The position numbers and the translations under genes were made by a program. Below, one piece after another: positions 23,222 through 35,194 of a stretch of 64,000 nt of DNA. The notes below the pieces were generated by a model. That model saw only the letters and a list, made by a program, of their open reading frames with translations, was not told where the DNA came from and did not search any database. Origin of the DNA: Pipra filicauda (taxonomy: Eukaryota > Chordata > Aves > Passeriformes > Pipridae); assembly GCF_003945595.2 (NCBI RefSeq), contig NW_024104344.1:1438715-1502714 (forward strand), written 5' to 3'. Numbering within the stretch: position 1 is the stretch's first letter; each line of letters begins with the position of its first letter.

Positions 23222-23750
23222 CTGAGCTACTTTCACTGGATACCTCAATTACTCCTTAGTAAAACTGAGAGAGTATTCCAAGTAGGCACTGATGTCATTA
23301 TGATAGATTTAGTGACTCTCAGTGATATAATTTCTAGTATTGTGTTGCATCTCTTTTGAGTGTTCCATCTGCATGATACTTCAACATCATAATGTCCCTT
23401 CACTATGACATGTATTGAAAAATGACTTTTATTACAGCATTTCCTATGTGGCATGTAAGAGTTATAGTGAATAATCATTACATATATATATATATATATA
23501 AATCCTTTATTAACCAGTGGTCATGTTTTGCAAATCATGTTTATATTACTGTCTGTTAGTAAGAAAACAGGTGGTTTATCTCCCACAACAGTGACTGGTC
23601 TCCTGATGGACAATTGAGACAGGTGGAGAAGCAAGTAGGTTAAAATAGACTGATGACAACTGGTCTTGGGTTTTTATGGACAGATTTCTCTGTTCTAAAG
23701 AAGGAAAAATCCACCATGCACTAATTCTGTGTTTTGCACCACTGCTATCA
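23222..23750. other. ERV spacer with (AT)n run
   Basis: Sequence between the integrase remnant and the LTR-like block. It includes a simple (AT)n run at 23482-23502. No coding similarity is seen. Confidence 0.4.
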
Positions 23751-23759
23751 GTAGCTTTC

Positions 23760-24530
23760 TAGGCAAGTGGACCATGAGGTTTAGTTAGAGTAATAGGTAC
23801 AGTTCCAATTTGTGGTAAATTTACAGGTTTTCCTGACTCTAATGCTATCAGATTTTCTTTCATCAGAAGGTGAAGCATCAAGCTCAGTTTCTGCAAAGAA
23901 TGCTCAGCTCACAGGGCTCCCAGTGGGCCCATACCAATTACTCAATTGATTCAGTACTTCTTTGGAAAATCAAGTATCCCACTGGGCCTTGGTGGCTTAA
24001 AGCTCTTCTTCAATAAGCCATTAGCTCTTTTTGCCATTCCATTTGGTTGGCAGCACTATGCAATGTGGAATACCCATTGAATTTCTTCTTGTTTTGCCCA
24101 TTCTTGCACTTCCTTGCCTGAGAATTGTGATCCATTATCACTTTGGATGGTGCCACGAGTGGCTAGACTTGAGAACCAAAATGATAGACCTCACTCTGAA
24201 TTTTGTCCTTAGGCCTTTTGGGACTTAGGCACCACAAACAAGCCGAAGACTACATCTACTCCTGTGAAGATATATTGATATCATGCAGAGTGTTAAAATG
24301 GCCTGATATAATCAATTTGCCATGTTGACCACAAAGTTTTTTATTGATACGTAGGACTGGTGCTTTAGCACCAAAAATTTTTTTGTAATTTTAATCTACA
24401 TTAAGGACATTCTGCAAAAATAATTTCACAAGTTTTTTCTGTTCAGGGGCCAACCCTTGCTCTGTGCCGCAAATTAAAGTGCTTCTTTACCTGTGTGACC
24501 TAATTTTTGATGTAGCCATGCTTTCAACAG
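23760..24530 (-). pseudogene. Retroviral integrase remnant (pol)
   Basis: The minus-strand translation, spread over several frames, shows all three integrase parts. The N-terminal zinc-binding motif reads HQKLGHTGKEAL (about 24485-24525). The catalytic core has WQIDYI (about 24303-24322), then QSDNGSQF (about 24120-24155), and then QPNGMAKRANGLLK (about 24009-24053). The glutamate of the D,D-35-E triad, normally followed by R in GxxERxNG, is a lysine codon here. A C-terminal stretch PVNLPQIGTVPITLT lies near 23790-23835. Integrase inserts viral DNA into the host chromosome. Several stops and frame shifts plus the lost glutamate mean this copy is inactive. The motif style fits ERVL or a related class III lineage better than gamma or alpha types. 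Confidence 0.85.
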
Positions 24531-24665
24531 ATACCACTTGAGATTTAAGGAGTTTGCTCTTTTTATTTTCCTAATTTTAGTCACATCATTTGGTTTTTGA
24601 TTTCAGTTTGTAGCTGGTTTGTTGCTCTTGGCATGAACCTCCTTCCCTCCTATCTTGAATGGTGT

Positions 24666-25022
24666 TTATCTGGCTGTATTTAGCAACAGTTGCCAATCTT
24701 GACTTCTCCAAACTGGAGATCTGCTTACTTCCCATTTCAGGGATTCCAATTGACAGAGCCCTTCTGTGGAATCAGCCCGCAGAGCATGGGGGTTTATATA
24801 TATGATTTTTGCTCCACTGTGTGTTGCTAATATAACTGCTCTGTATTCTCCTATTTGTGTGCTGCCTTCACCTTCTATTATTTGTTTGACAGTGGTAATG
24901 TTCAATGAAACAGCCTTGTATTGCCATTTACTGTTTAACCTTTTTGCTGGGGCATCAGGGAACCAAATGTCTTCTGTTGGTGTTTCCTCAGTGAGGGCAG
25001 GTGCATTTAAAATTGGTTTCAA
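24666..25022 (-). pseudogene. Retroviral RNase H remnant (pol)
   Basis: This is a 118-codon open frame on the minus strand. It contains GEGSTQIGEYRAVILATHSG, the counterpart of the GS(A/S)Q..E...(A/V)...A helix of retroviral RNase H, including its conserved glutamate. The upstream part of RNase H with the first aspartate, and the reverse transcriptase, are not seen before the LTR at 25344. Either the provirus was deleted there or the copy was truncated. It lies directly upstream of the integrase remnant in the expected pol order. Confidence 0.8.
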
Positions 25023-25343
25023 AGTTTGTTGTAACGTTAATGGACCTGCATTTATAGGCAGAGTTAGAACATTGAATCAGAATCAAGTTTCACACAGATA
25101 CCAGAGATGCAAAGGATGGGGAAGACCATTCCCTTGAGTCATGAGTCTCAAAGTGGACTCCATTGCTTTCTAAGCTTCTTGGACAACCTAGGTGTGGCTA
25201 AGTCAAATCTTAGGCTTGGGCAATGGTTTATATCTCATGGGAGTATCTATACAAAGTTTACAGTAATTAATAGATTAGCTGCATAGATTAGTAATGTTTC
25301 ATTAGTATTAATTCAGCATGTTATCAGTCATTTACTAAGGATC

Positions 25344-25781
25344 TGTTGTGAGTAAAGGGATCTTTCCACCTTGGGCAAGGAGGGGCCCCTTAGTTTCAGG
25401 TAAGGGATTTCAAACCTTGAGAGCTGTCCCTACTCAAGGGGAGAGTCACTTGCATGCAGCACAGCTGCAATTCAGGGAGAGCTCAAAGCTGGGCTCATCT
25501 TGATGCGAATATTTATAGAGTGAAGTAGTTTGTTGCTAGTCAATAGTATAGACAAGATAGATGTCTTTACTTTAGCTCTAATATCTTGGTTTGTTCTTTG
25601 GTTATCTTGTGTTTTTGGGGCTTCAAGGCCACGTTTCAAAATATTTTTCTGAGGCACATTCACTCCCTTGTACATGAGCCAGGAGCCTTCCAGCTCACAG
25701 GTTCGCCACAGGGCATGAAGTTTGTTGCTCCTTGGTCAGCCTGAATGAAAGTACAGCAAGGGGTCAAGTGCATCTGTCACA
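25344..25781 (-). mobile_element. ERV 5' LTR, 438 bp, minus strand
   Basis: On the minus strand it starts TGTGACAG (25781) and ends CACAACA (25344), the standard TG...CA ends. It has a TATA-like CTATAAATA (25510-25518), and downstream a 'gagctctccctgaattgc' R-like start and 'aaggggcccctccttgcc'. Just outside its start the minus strand reads 'ggtgtgagagtt', similar to a polypurine tract. This block might therefore itself be the 3' LTR of an older element rather than the 5' LTR of the pol remnant. Confidence 0.6.
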
Positions 25782-25830
25782 AACTCTCACACCATTCATG
25801 AGCTAAAGGAGTTGCAGTGATTAATCGCTG

Positions 25831-28800
25831 GAGTGCCTTGGCATCCTATGGGTCATGCCAGTGTTCATATCATGGCAAACATCAAAAGGAAAAGTGAAAC
25901 TCAAAGAAAAGGTGGCTAACTGAGCAATAGAAAACTAACAAACAGGAACCTGTATGCCTTGTTAGTTCTTCAGTGGCTGCTGAGAGATCTGCTCTGAAAT
26001 GATGAACTTCCTTGGAATAATGTTTCCAGGGTGTGTGCAATTACGGCAGTGACTGCTCAGCAACTTGTTCAGGAGAACAGAGATGAAGCCTGATTTCTCA
26101 GTATTCTGAGATTTACTTTTTTCACATACATGCTCCTGAGTCAAAAAATGTATTGTTCATATTTATCACTTGTAAAGTCCTGTTTTATTTTCTGTTTGGT
26201 AAATATCGCTTTTCCTCTGCAGGACATGCAGACAAGCAGTACTTCCAAGATCATGATGAAGATGACACTCATATTTCTGTTGGCATTTTAGACCTGAGTT
26301 AATTAACATTTTTATAGGAGCAATAATTAACATTTTATGAGCTGGATTCCCTCATCCCTTGAACCTACTTTGGCTTCACTTCGTACTGGAACATATAAGT
26401 GGGTAATGTTACAAAATGCTAATGTTCAATTTGGGTTTAAGGGCAAAATGCATTTCATAAACGCTGCTGAGTTGCAGTAATAGCACAGAGCTCCATTTGA
26501 AGGAAAAGAAATGGCAGAAACCCCTTAGCACCAGTCCAAAACGCTAAGCTAACACTGAATAATAATTATTCTATTTGCTTTTATGCTGGCTAATATTGTC
26601 TTAGTGATATGATAATCTCTCAACTCTCTGTATCTGTGTTGTTTTATAGTTAGATTTTAAGTGAATAGGGGCAGCCTTCTGTGATCTAGTGGCACTGCTA
26701 GAAAAATGGAGGTTGGAGTAAGGTGCTGAAGTGCTGTCCTAAAAGTAAAAATTTTAATTGTAATAAATGATCCATTTGACCATGTGAGGAGATGTCTAGG
26801 GAAGCAGCATGTTTTAATGTCATACCTATAACCTAGATTAGTTGCTCTCTGTAGCACTCCAAAGTTTGTTCTTTATACCTGCAACTCCATTGTTGACAAC
26901 AGCAGACACAGCAACCCAAATTTGAAGCAATAATAACAACATCTATATTAGTGCCTTTTCAGACATAGCATCTTACATTGTATAGAAAATGCAGTGAAGT
27001 GTGTATCTGTTATATTTGGTTCAGTTTCTATTCTTTGCAATAGTGGATTTCTCTGTAAGGTGTCCCATTAATTCTAAAAGAACAATTATTATCATTAGTT
27101 CTATAGTTACAGAATGTAACCAGATGAAAGACTTGGTTTCCTGTATTAAAATACAATCGAAATGAGACAGAAATGTATATGAAAGTTCAACCGTGATATG
27201 TTCTTAATGTTTTTAGGAACTGAATAACATATTTTATTAAGATTTCAATTCACAGATACCTGTAATTATATTCTGTAATTATATTCTCTCAAATGTTTTT
27301 CTTTATCAACACAGTATTCCAGTGCCATTTCTTTTAGCTCCCTGGACCTTAGTTTACTTATGATGAGTAGTCTGTTGTGTTGTGTTTACCTCACACCATA
27401 TTTTAGTAACTTTATTGCACCAATTCTTAAGCTGAGAGGGAGAGTGCAAAGCACAAATGCAGTGTGGATACACGGCAGGGACATAGTGACAGCCAGTGAT
27501 TATATCTTTGCACAGACAGATTTAGATTTGATGTTCATAGGGATCAGTTTGAAATGTCCTGTAGGACATCTGTGTTATGTTTCGTAGGACTCATATGCTT
27601 AAGATATTCCTAGAATCAGTGGGGGAAATAATGTGTTTGTTTATAACTGTCATATGCTTATTTTATGGGATAAAGTTTAATTTATCTACTATTGTAAAGT
27701 TATAGTAACTTTGAAAAAAGAATCTATATTTTTTGTAAGTATAAAAATACATGTACATATGTGTGTATGTACAGTGTCAGCAGTTGTCATTACCAAACTT
27801 CATTTTCCAGATTTATTGTACATCTTGGTGTTTACATGAGAAATATATATATATGTGTGTATTTGTAATATGTTTTTTTCCTCTATGAATCTGACTGTCT
27901 ACCTGTCATTCCACTGTAATATTCTGTCATTTGCCAAGATTACCTGGTAATAACTGTATCTTTTTAGTTCTACCCCATGGTAAATCTGTAAACAGAATGC
28001 CCTTTAATCTGAAAATTACTTGTAAAATTTAGGTGAGAAACCACATTACCCAGGTTTTATAGATCTATTTTTAAATGTGTACAGGACTTAGTATTCTTCT
28101 AAATGGAGTGTGTATTCAGTAAGTGCATGTTTATTATGTAGCTGGCTATTACCTTGGAAGCTAAGGAAGCTTTCCCTTTTGTTCCTTTATGGGTGCTAGA
28201 CCAATACCAGAAATGCTTTTTCTCACTTCATTAAATCTAGATATGATTTAATGGTTTTTAAAGCCATGCCCCTAGTAATAGTAATAATATTGTACTGCAT
28301 TTTTTACCTTACTGCAATTAACTGTAGAATAAACCTACTGTTTAGTAACTTTGCTGTTAATGTTGGGTACAATTATATTTCTTAATTTTCATGCAGCTTT
28401 AATTTTTAGATAAATTCCCTGATAAATTTAAATGAAATAAAAGTAAATCATGGTGGAAGCACACACACAAAAGATTAGCTTACTGGGAATAATGTGTTTT
28501 GGGGATTTCTTTTTTTGGTTTCTTCCTTGGAAAAGGAATGGAGAGAGAGCGTATTGTATTTGATGAAAATATTGTACATTACCAAAGGATAATAATAACA
28601 GGAAAGAAAACCTTTATCCATATCAGCTACTTGTTGTTTTTTTTTAAAGAGAAAAAGCTCTCAGTTTTTCTTCTCCTGATTATTTTGCTATTTGAACCCC
28701 AAAGATTAGGAAGAAATAATGAATGCATCCCGTTCAGAACAAATGCATTCCTGAGGGGTATTGCAGACATTTTGCAAGGGTTACTGTCACATAGAGTTTT

Positions 28801-31279
28801 ATCAAAATAACTAAAAAGATTCTTTTTCAGCAATGTCTATATAACTGAAAAAAACTAACTCTTAACTTATTTCTTTCACAGGCTTTGCAGGCAGTTTGCC
28901 TGGTTTGTGTAAATCAAATAATTCTGCAAGATATGAAAGCTTGAATCACAGGGCATAGCATTAGGAAAATTATTCTTGTGGTATTATATGTGTCTATCTT
29001 TAAAAGAATCCAAGTAACTATCGCTTCAAGGGCAAGAACTGTCTTACACAATCAGTGAAATAATTGCTGAGAGTAAGAGGGGAAGGAGGGGTCCTAATTG
29101 GACCCTGAAAAATTGACTTGTTAAATTGAACTTATCTGGAAGTGATTCTTTAAACTAAGAAGTAATCTGTTAGGATTGACATGAAAAACCTGATATGCAA
29201 CTATTTGTTTTTGTTAAGTTACTCATATAAGCAAACTAAATCCCTCTTTAGAAACTGGGGTTTTTTTAAGTGTCAGAATAGTCACTACTATATGTCATAT
29301 TTCCAGTGCAACAAACTATTAAAAATACTGATTTCCGTGTGGCATCTTATTCTGTCTTTCATTAATGACTCAAAATCTCTCTGAATGTTACAGGGATGAG
29401 CTCAAAGGAGCTAGCTACTTGTGCAGTGTTTTTTTATGTGCTCTTGTAGTTGCAGTGCTTTATTTACAGGTAGAGAAGTTGCTGCTTTCCTTTCTTTCTA
29501 ATAGCATTTTAGCATAAATAATTAAAGTGGGATAGCCTGATTCCAAATACAAATTATAATGAAACAAAATGCACTGCGTAGACTGCATAATTTCCCTGCC
29601 TTCCTACGGAATATATGGAACACTGTTGTAAAAAACAACTCTTTTTTTTTCTTTCTCTTTGAGGTAACTCTGAGCAACTCTGGCATCATTCCTGGTATGG
29701 CAGCAAAGTGCCATAAATGGGAATTATTTCCCTGGCATACACTGATCAAATTTCTGAGCAAGTGAACCTGAGTTTAAATGAAGATCATATAAACCGTTCT
29801 GCTGTCTGTGTTCAGCCATCCAAGAACTCTGACATTTACCCTGGAATACATTATAGCATTGAACTCTCAAGAAGTATTGCAGTAGTTAAAAAAAAAAAAA
29901 GGTAAAAAAAGTAAATGCTGCTGAGTATTACAGCAGAGTTATGAGAACAAAGTTGCTGGGTGGTAAGATATAGTGCATAATTTTTAATTAATTAGTTTAG
30001 AAAAGTGTAAATATTTCTAATCCATCCATCTCCAAAAACAACCTCAACACAAAGTCTCAAGACAACTCTAGCTCTTGTTTTTCTTATTATTCTTCTGAAT
30101 TTTTTGCTTGTTTGTTTGCCAAGCAGTACATCTTACATACTACTTTCCATTGATAACACCATAGAAAGCAAACCAAATTACAGTCCAATTAACCTGCTAA
30201 GACTATAATAATCAATGTGACTTATGGATATAAATTCTTGGGTTTTGCCCTGAAAACTTCTCCATATTAACTCTTCTGCCTGCCTTTGTTTGATCCGTGA
30301 AGCCTTCTGTTTTAAAATGTAGTTAACATACTGTTACCTACTGCTGTTTACCAATGTAGTGCTCTTTTTAACTGCATTTCCTGCTCTGCCTTCATGTTTC
30401 TTTTTTCAACATTTATAATTTATGAGCCATTAAAGATGTTGTTTAATGTAGATGCAGCACAGAACAGATTAACTGCTGCTGTAAAACTTAAGTTTTGGCA
30501 GTGTCAATCAGATTGTTCTTTCTGCATAGTAATGTGAGTTTTAATGGTATCTGTGAGAAATTGTTTAACTCATTAGCCCTATGAATGCCAAATAACCCTA
30601 TAACTAAGATATAGGTAATTGTGATGAAAATCAAAACTTTAATTCTCATTAATTGTCAAGAAACTGGCTCTGACCCTGTAGGTTATGCATATTTGACAAC
30701 AAAAGTCTTTTTAAACTCTATTTTCTTGATACTGGAAATATTCAGATCTGAGAATTATCAGAGGACTTCCTCAATGATGCACAACAGTACCTTGTCAAAA
30801 TCAAGACCATTTTCTGCCCACAAATAATTTTTCATAGCAGACTGTCTCAAGACAAGGGTGTTTTGATTGAGGAAAGAGTGGAACAAGAATAGAAGTGGAC
30901 AATAACCTCATAGGGATGATACTGATTGCATCTTTTTCATGACAGGAGCAGTAACTTGCATCTAAACCAACCGATTCCCGAGTAACAACTTGCTAGTCTA
31001 GGCTTGATCTATTACTTTTCCACCAACTTTGTTCAGTGAACAATGGTTAGAGCTGATCAGGTTAAATCGTGTACCGTAGAGACTGTTGTCTTTTTCCTCT
31101 ATTCTATGTGTACTTATCCAGCATATCATAAGTGATACTACCATTTTAGTCTTTAGAATATTTTATTATTCCTGTATTCTGATGTGTCATAAGTAGCAGG
31201 TAGCTTATTTTTTTTCTTACCCCAAAAATAAATTAATTTGAACATATGCGATTACTAAATGGCAGAGTTTTTGGTTCTT
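25831..31279. other. Unique AT-rich DNA with one exon-like segment
   Basis: No repeat family is recognised. At 26223-26302 a typical acceptor ('cttttcctctgcag') is followed by a 25-residue open frame (ADKQYFQDHDEDDTHISV within it) ending in TAA at 26300-26302. It looks like a short terminal coding exon, but I cannot name the gene. A run of alternating TA/TG lies at 27843-27860. Other open frames (for example 28499-28810) are unremarkable. Confidence 0.4.
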
Positions 31280-33460
31280 GGAGAAGGAGGAGTTCCGCAG
31301 AACTGCCACCCTGGATTTCAGGAGGGCAGACTTTGGCCTGTTTAGGAGAGAGAACCCATTGGGAGGCAGTCCTGAAGGGCAAAGGAGTCCAGGAACACTA
31401 GACATCTCTCAAAAAGGAAATCTTACAGGTACAGGAGAAGGCTGTCCCTACGTGCCAAAAAGAAGACTGACCTGGCTGAACTGAGAGCTTTGGCTGGGAT
31501 GCAGAGTAAAAAGGAGAGTTTATGACCTTTGGAAGAAGGGGCAGGTAACTCAGGAGGGCTGTAAGGATATCATGAGGTTTTGCAGGGAGAAAACTAGAAG
31601 GATCAAAGCCCAAATAGAACTTAATCCTGATATTTCCATAATAAACAATAAAAACTTCTTGTAAATACATCAGCAACAAAATGAGGGCTAAAGAGAATCG
31701 ACATTTTTTCCCTGGATACGAGGGGAAATGTAGTGACAATGGAAGAGGAAAAGGCTGAGGTACTTAATGTTTTCTTTACCTCAGTCTTCAATAGTAAGAC
31801 CATTTCTCAGAGTATCCGGTATCCTGAGATGGAAGACAGGGACATGGAGCAAAATGAAGTTCCCGTAATCCAAGGGAAAAGGGTCAGTGACCTGCTACAC
31901 CATTTAGACACACACAAGTTTATGAGACTGGATGGGATCCACCCTAGAGTTCTGTGTGAGTGGGTGGAAGTGGTCACTGAGCCACTTCCCATTGTTTACC
32001 AACAGTTCTGGCTAGCCAGGGAGGTCCCAGTTGACAGAAGGCTAGCCTATGTGACATTCATCTACAGGAAGGGTCAGAAGGAGAATCCGGACAACTACAG
32101 GCCTATCACTCTGACCTCAGCACTGGGGAAAGTCATGGTACAGATCATCTTGAGTGCCATCACATGGCACATGCAGGACAACCAGGGGATCTAGCTCAGC
32201 CAGCATAGCTTTCTAAAAGGCAGGTCCTTCCTGACAAACTTGATCTCCTTCTATTACAAGATAATCTGCTCAGGGGAGGAGGGAAGTGCTGTGGATGTTT
32301 TCTACCTGGACTTCAGTAAAGCCTTTGACAGTGTCTCCCACTTTCCTGGAGAAACTGGCTGCTCATGTCTTGGACAGATGCCCTGTTCACTGGGTAAAAA
32401 ACTGTCTGGATGACCAGGCCCAGAGAGTGGTGATGAATGGAGTTACATCCAGCTGGCAGTCGGTCACTAGTTGTGTTCCCCAGGGCTCAATACTGGGGAC
32501 TGTTAAATGCCTTTGGCAACAATCTGGAGGAGTGGCGTTAAGTGTACCCTCAGTCAGTTTGCAGACAGCACCAAATTGAGTGGGTGTATTGATCCACTGG
32601 GGGGTAGGAAGGCTCTGCAAAGGGTCTGGACAGGCTGGATTAACAGGCTGAGGCCAATTGTATGAGTTCAACGAGGCCAAGTGCTGGGTCCTGCCTTTGG
32701 GTCACAACAACCCCATGCAGCTCTACAGATTTCAGGCAGAGTGGCTGAAAAGCTGCCCATCAGAAATGGACCTGGAGGGGTGTTAGTTTGTTAGTTGAAA
32801 GCTGTCTGAACACGAGTAAGCAGTGTACCAAGTTGGCCAAGGTGGTCAATTGCATTCTGGTTTGTATCAAAAACAGTATGGCCAGCAGGACCAGGGCAGT
32901 GATTGTCCCCCTGTGCTTGGCACTGGTGAGGCTGCATATCCAATCCTGTGTTCAGTTTTGGGCCCCTCAAGATAAGAAAGACATTGAGGTGTTGGAGTAT
33001 GTCCAGAGAAAGGCAATGGAGCTGGTGAAGGGTCTGGAGCACAGGTCTGATGAGGAGTGGCTGAGGGAGCTGGGGTTTTTTAATCTGGAGAAAAGGAGGC
33101 ACAGAGGGAACCTTATCACTCTCTACAACTGCCTGAAAGGAGGTTGTAGCGTGGTGGGGGTTGGACTCTTTGGCCAAGTAGCAAGTGGCAGGACCAGTTG
33201 AAATGGCCACAAGTTGCACAAAGGGAGGTTTAAATTGGATATAAGGAAAAAATTTCTTGATGAAAGGGTTGTCAAGCATTGGTGCAGGCTGCCCAGGGAA
33301 GTGGTGAGGATACTATTCCTGGAGGTATTTAAGGAATATGCAAATGGGACACTGAGGGACATGGTTTAGTGAAGTATTTGGCAGTACTGGGTTAACCATT
33401 GGACTAAATGGTCTTAAAGGTTTTTTCCATCTTAAATGATTCTATGGTTCTATGATTCTA
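31280..33460 (+). mobile_element. CR1 LINE, 2.2 kb copy
   Basis: This is the longest CR1 copy in the window. It begins inside ORF2 after the endonuclease (ATLDFRRADFGLF at about 31303), runs through the reverse transcriptase and C-terminal region, and ends with the tail 'tctatggttctatgattcta' at 33460. The 5' end of the element is missing, as is usual for CR1. It lies in otherwise unique DNA, and I could not define target-site duplications. Confidence 0.95.
31283..33370 (+). pseudogene. CR1 ORF2 reverse transcriptase, broken
   Basis: ORF2 would copy the element's RNA at the chromosomal nick. The main pieces are 31733-32194 (NPDNYRPITLTSALGKV, the RT entry motif), 32286-32579 and 32788-33201. 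RT motif A is seen as VFYLDFSKAFDSVS (about 32295-32339), and the VPQGSILG motif at about 32474-32496. The catalytic FADD box reads FADS (about 32558-32569), so one of the two aspartates is lost. There is an in-frame TAG at 32192-32194, a frameshift near 32340 inside motif A's downstream helix, and a small deletion after SILG. The C-terminal part ([32 protein letters not shown]) and the LDIRK region are clear. It cannot be functional. Confidence 0.93.
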
Positions 33461-35190
33461 TTAAGAACTAATGTGTCAGGTTTTTAAATATAGGCTTGGG
33501 GAAAGTAAAGGCCCATAAGTTTCAATCAAGAAGAAAAAATTTTTCACTTTCTTAATGCTTATATTATGACACATTGTTAAAAAATGTGTAAAGAGATTCA
33601 GATTAAAACCTGCTTGTGTCACTCCAGTCCCACCTATGCAAAAATTGCTAGCAATAAAAATATTTCTTAAGAGGGAGCTCTTAATATTTCTTTTTTATGT
33701 CCTCTATAAGTGTAGATACTTTCATTGTACCATCTAAGAATACAATAAATATCCTTAAGTTACTCTGTGTGTCCCGTTCCTCTTTTACATATTACTTCTT
33801 TAAAAATTACATCTTGAGTCATAATAATAGTGAAAAAAAACAAATGAAAAACCTCAACATATTAAGTGGTGGTTGAATAGGCTAAAGCTAAAGATTCCTT
33901 TTTTTACCTGTCTCATGAAGATCATAGTGTATTTCAAGCAAAAGTAAAAGGATAAATCACTCCTTAAAACTGAGTTTCAACAGAGGATCAGTGGGAAAGG
34001 GGCCTACCTATATTCTACCAGCTGTGCTCTCTCTAAATCAATCTCTTGGGTCATTCCAGAGGTGATGTAGATTCCTGGCTCTGTCTTTATACAGCCCTCA
34101 CTCTTCCTCAAAAGTCCAGTAGAGATATCTGCACAAGATTATAGCAGGGCTGGGGCTCCGTGACCCACCTGGCCTTGGTCCCCGTAGAGGGATGGGAATG
34201 TCACAGTCGCTGTCCTACCAAATAAATGCAGCCAAGGTGTTGTGCTGTTGCTAACAGTGGCCATTATCATGACCCGCAGAGGGAGAGGTTGTAACAAATC
34301 CTCAGTTCAAAAATGTGAAGCAGCTTGCTTGCAGGGACATAGTGTTTCTCATCCCTTTTGGTAAGAGGTTGAAAAGTGAGATATGGTCCTTCAAACTTAT
34401 TTTTCTTTTAAGTGTTCTAATGATCTCTCTCCAGTCTGATGTTTTCCTGAATCCTTCTAAGCTTTTACATAACTTCTGCGTTTGCTTCTTGTCAGCTGCA
34501 GAGAGTATATTTTTTGGCATGTAAATACATCTCTCAAAATTCAAGCACATAGAGAATCATGCATCAGCTGGCCCATGAATTGTGCATTAGCTTTGTGCAT
34601 GCTGAAGTCGTTGGCAAATTGTTGATTTATTATTTATTGATGCAATAATGGCCAGCAGTTTTAAATAGACCCTCAATCTGCATTGCTTAATGTGTCTTGG
34701 AAAAAATCTTTGCCATTTAAATTGCTGTAATGTATTTTAAGCATATCTTCCTATGTATCCAGTATACTATGAGGAAAAAAATGCCTAATACCAATGTATA
34801 TAAAATACTTAAAACATATTCTAGTTTTCTTGCTGAGAGGCTTGCTCCTTTATAATTGTTGTGAAGAACTCCCTTCTAATTGGATTTATTTTCAATAAAC
34901 TTGATCTTTCTAATTATTTTATATTTTTCTGCACCTTAAGTATCCTAATTATCCTTTTCTGCTAATAGAAGTTGTTTCTTTTCTTGTTTTATGCTGTCTA
35001 TTTCATCATACTTATTTTTTTATTACTCTTGAACAAACTATAGCAACACAGCTTGCCATCTGTTATGATATTTTTCTTAGAAAAACAATTTTTCTTTACA
35101 ATGTGTTAAGTGGTCTTAGTTTCTGCTAAGAATCTTCCATTATTTTATGTATCTGTTTCAAACCTGAGAAAAAAGGCAGTTTAATATTCC
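33461..35190. other. Unique AT-rich DNA with a GC-richer patch
   Basis: No gene is seen. At about 34140-34290 a GC-richer patch with an AATAAA-containing string ('accaaataaatgcagcc') looks inserted, possibly an LTR scrap, but it matches nothing I can name. Confidence 0.4.
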
Positions 35191-35194
35191 CTAT

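Larger units (their letters stand above)
19300..25830 (-). mobile_element. Composite endogenous retrovirus (ERVL-like), minus strand
   Basis: Read on the minus strand, the order is: LTR (25781-25344), RNase H remnant, integrase remnant, an LTR-like block (about 23221-22820), an opposite-strand LTR (22558-22254), an env-like region (22230-20400), and a terminal LTR-like block (19948-19300). Both outer LTRs begin TGTGACAG and share about 35 bases of their start. They end with similar strings (CACAACA at 25344, CTCAACA at 19716). Gag, protease and most of the reverse transcriptase are absent between the 5' LTR and RNase H. Stops and frameshifts occur throughout, so it is inactive. The simplest reading is a deleted provirus with later LTR insertions between pol and env. 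A chance pile-up of separate ERVs is the alternative. Confidence 0.65.

Noticed and set aside
22812..23247. 9-mer 'gatacctca' on both sides of the minus-strand LTR-like block as a target-site duplication
   Set aside because: ERV duplications are 4-6 bp, and the LTR ends inferred from TG...CA do not abut the repeats. Recorded as an observation only.
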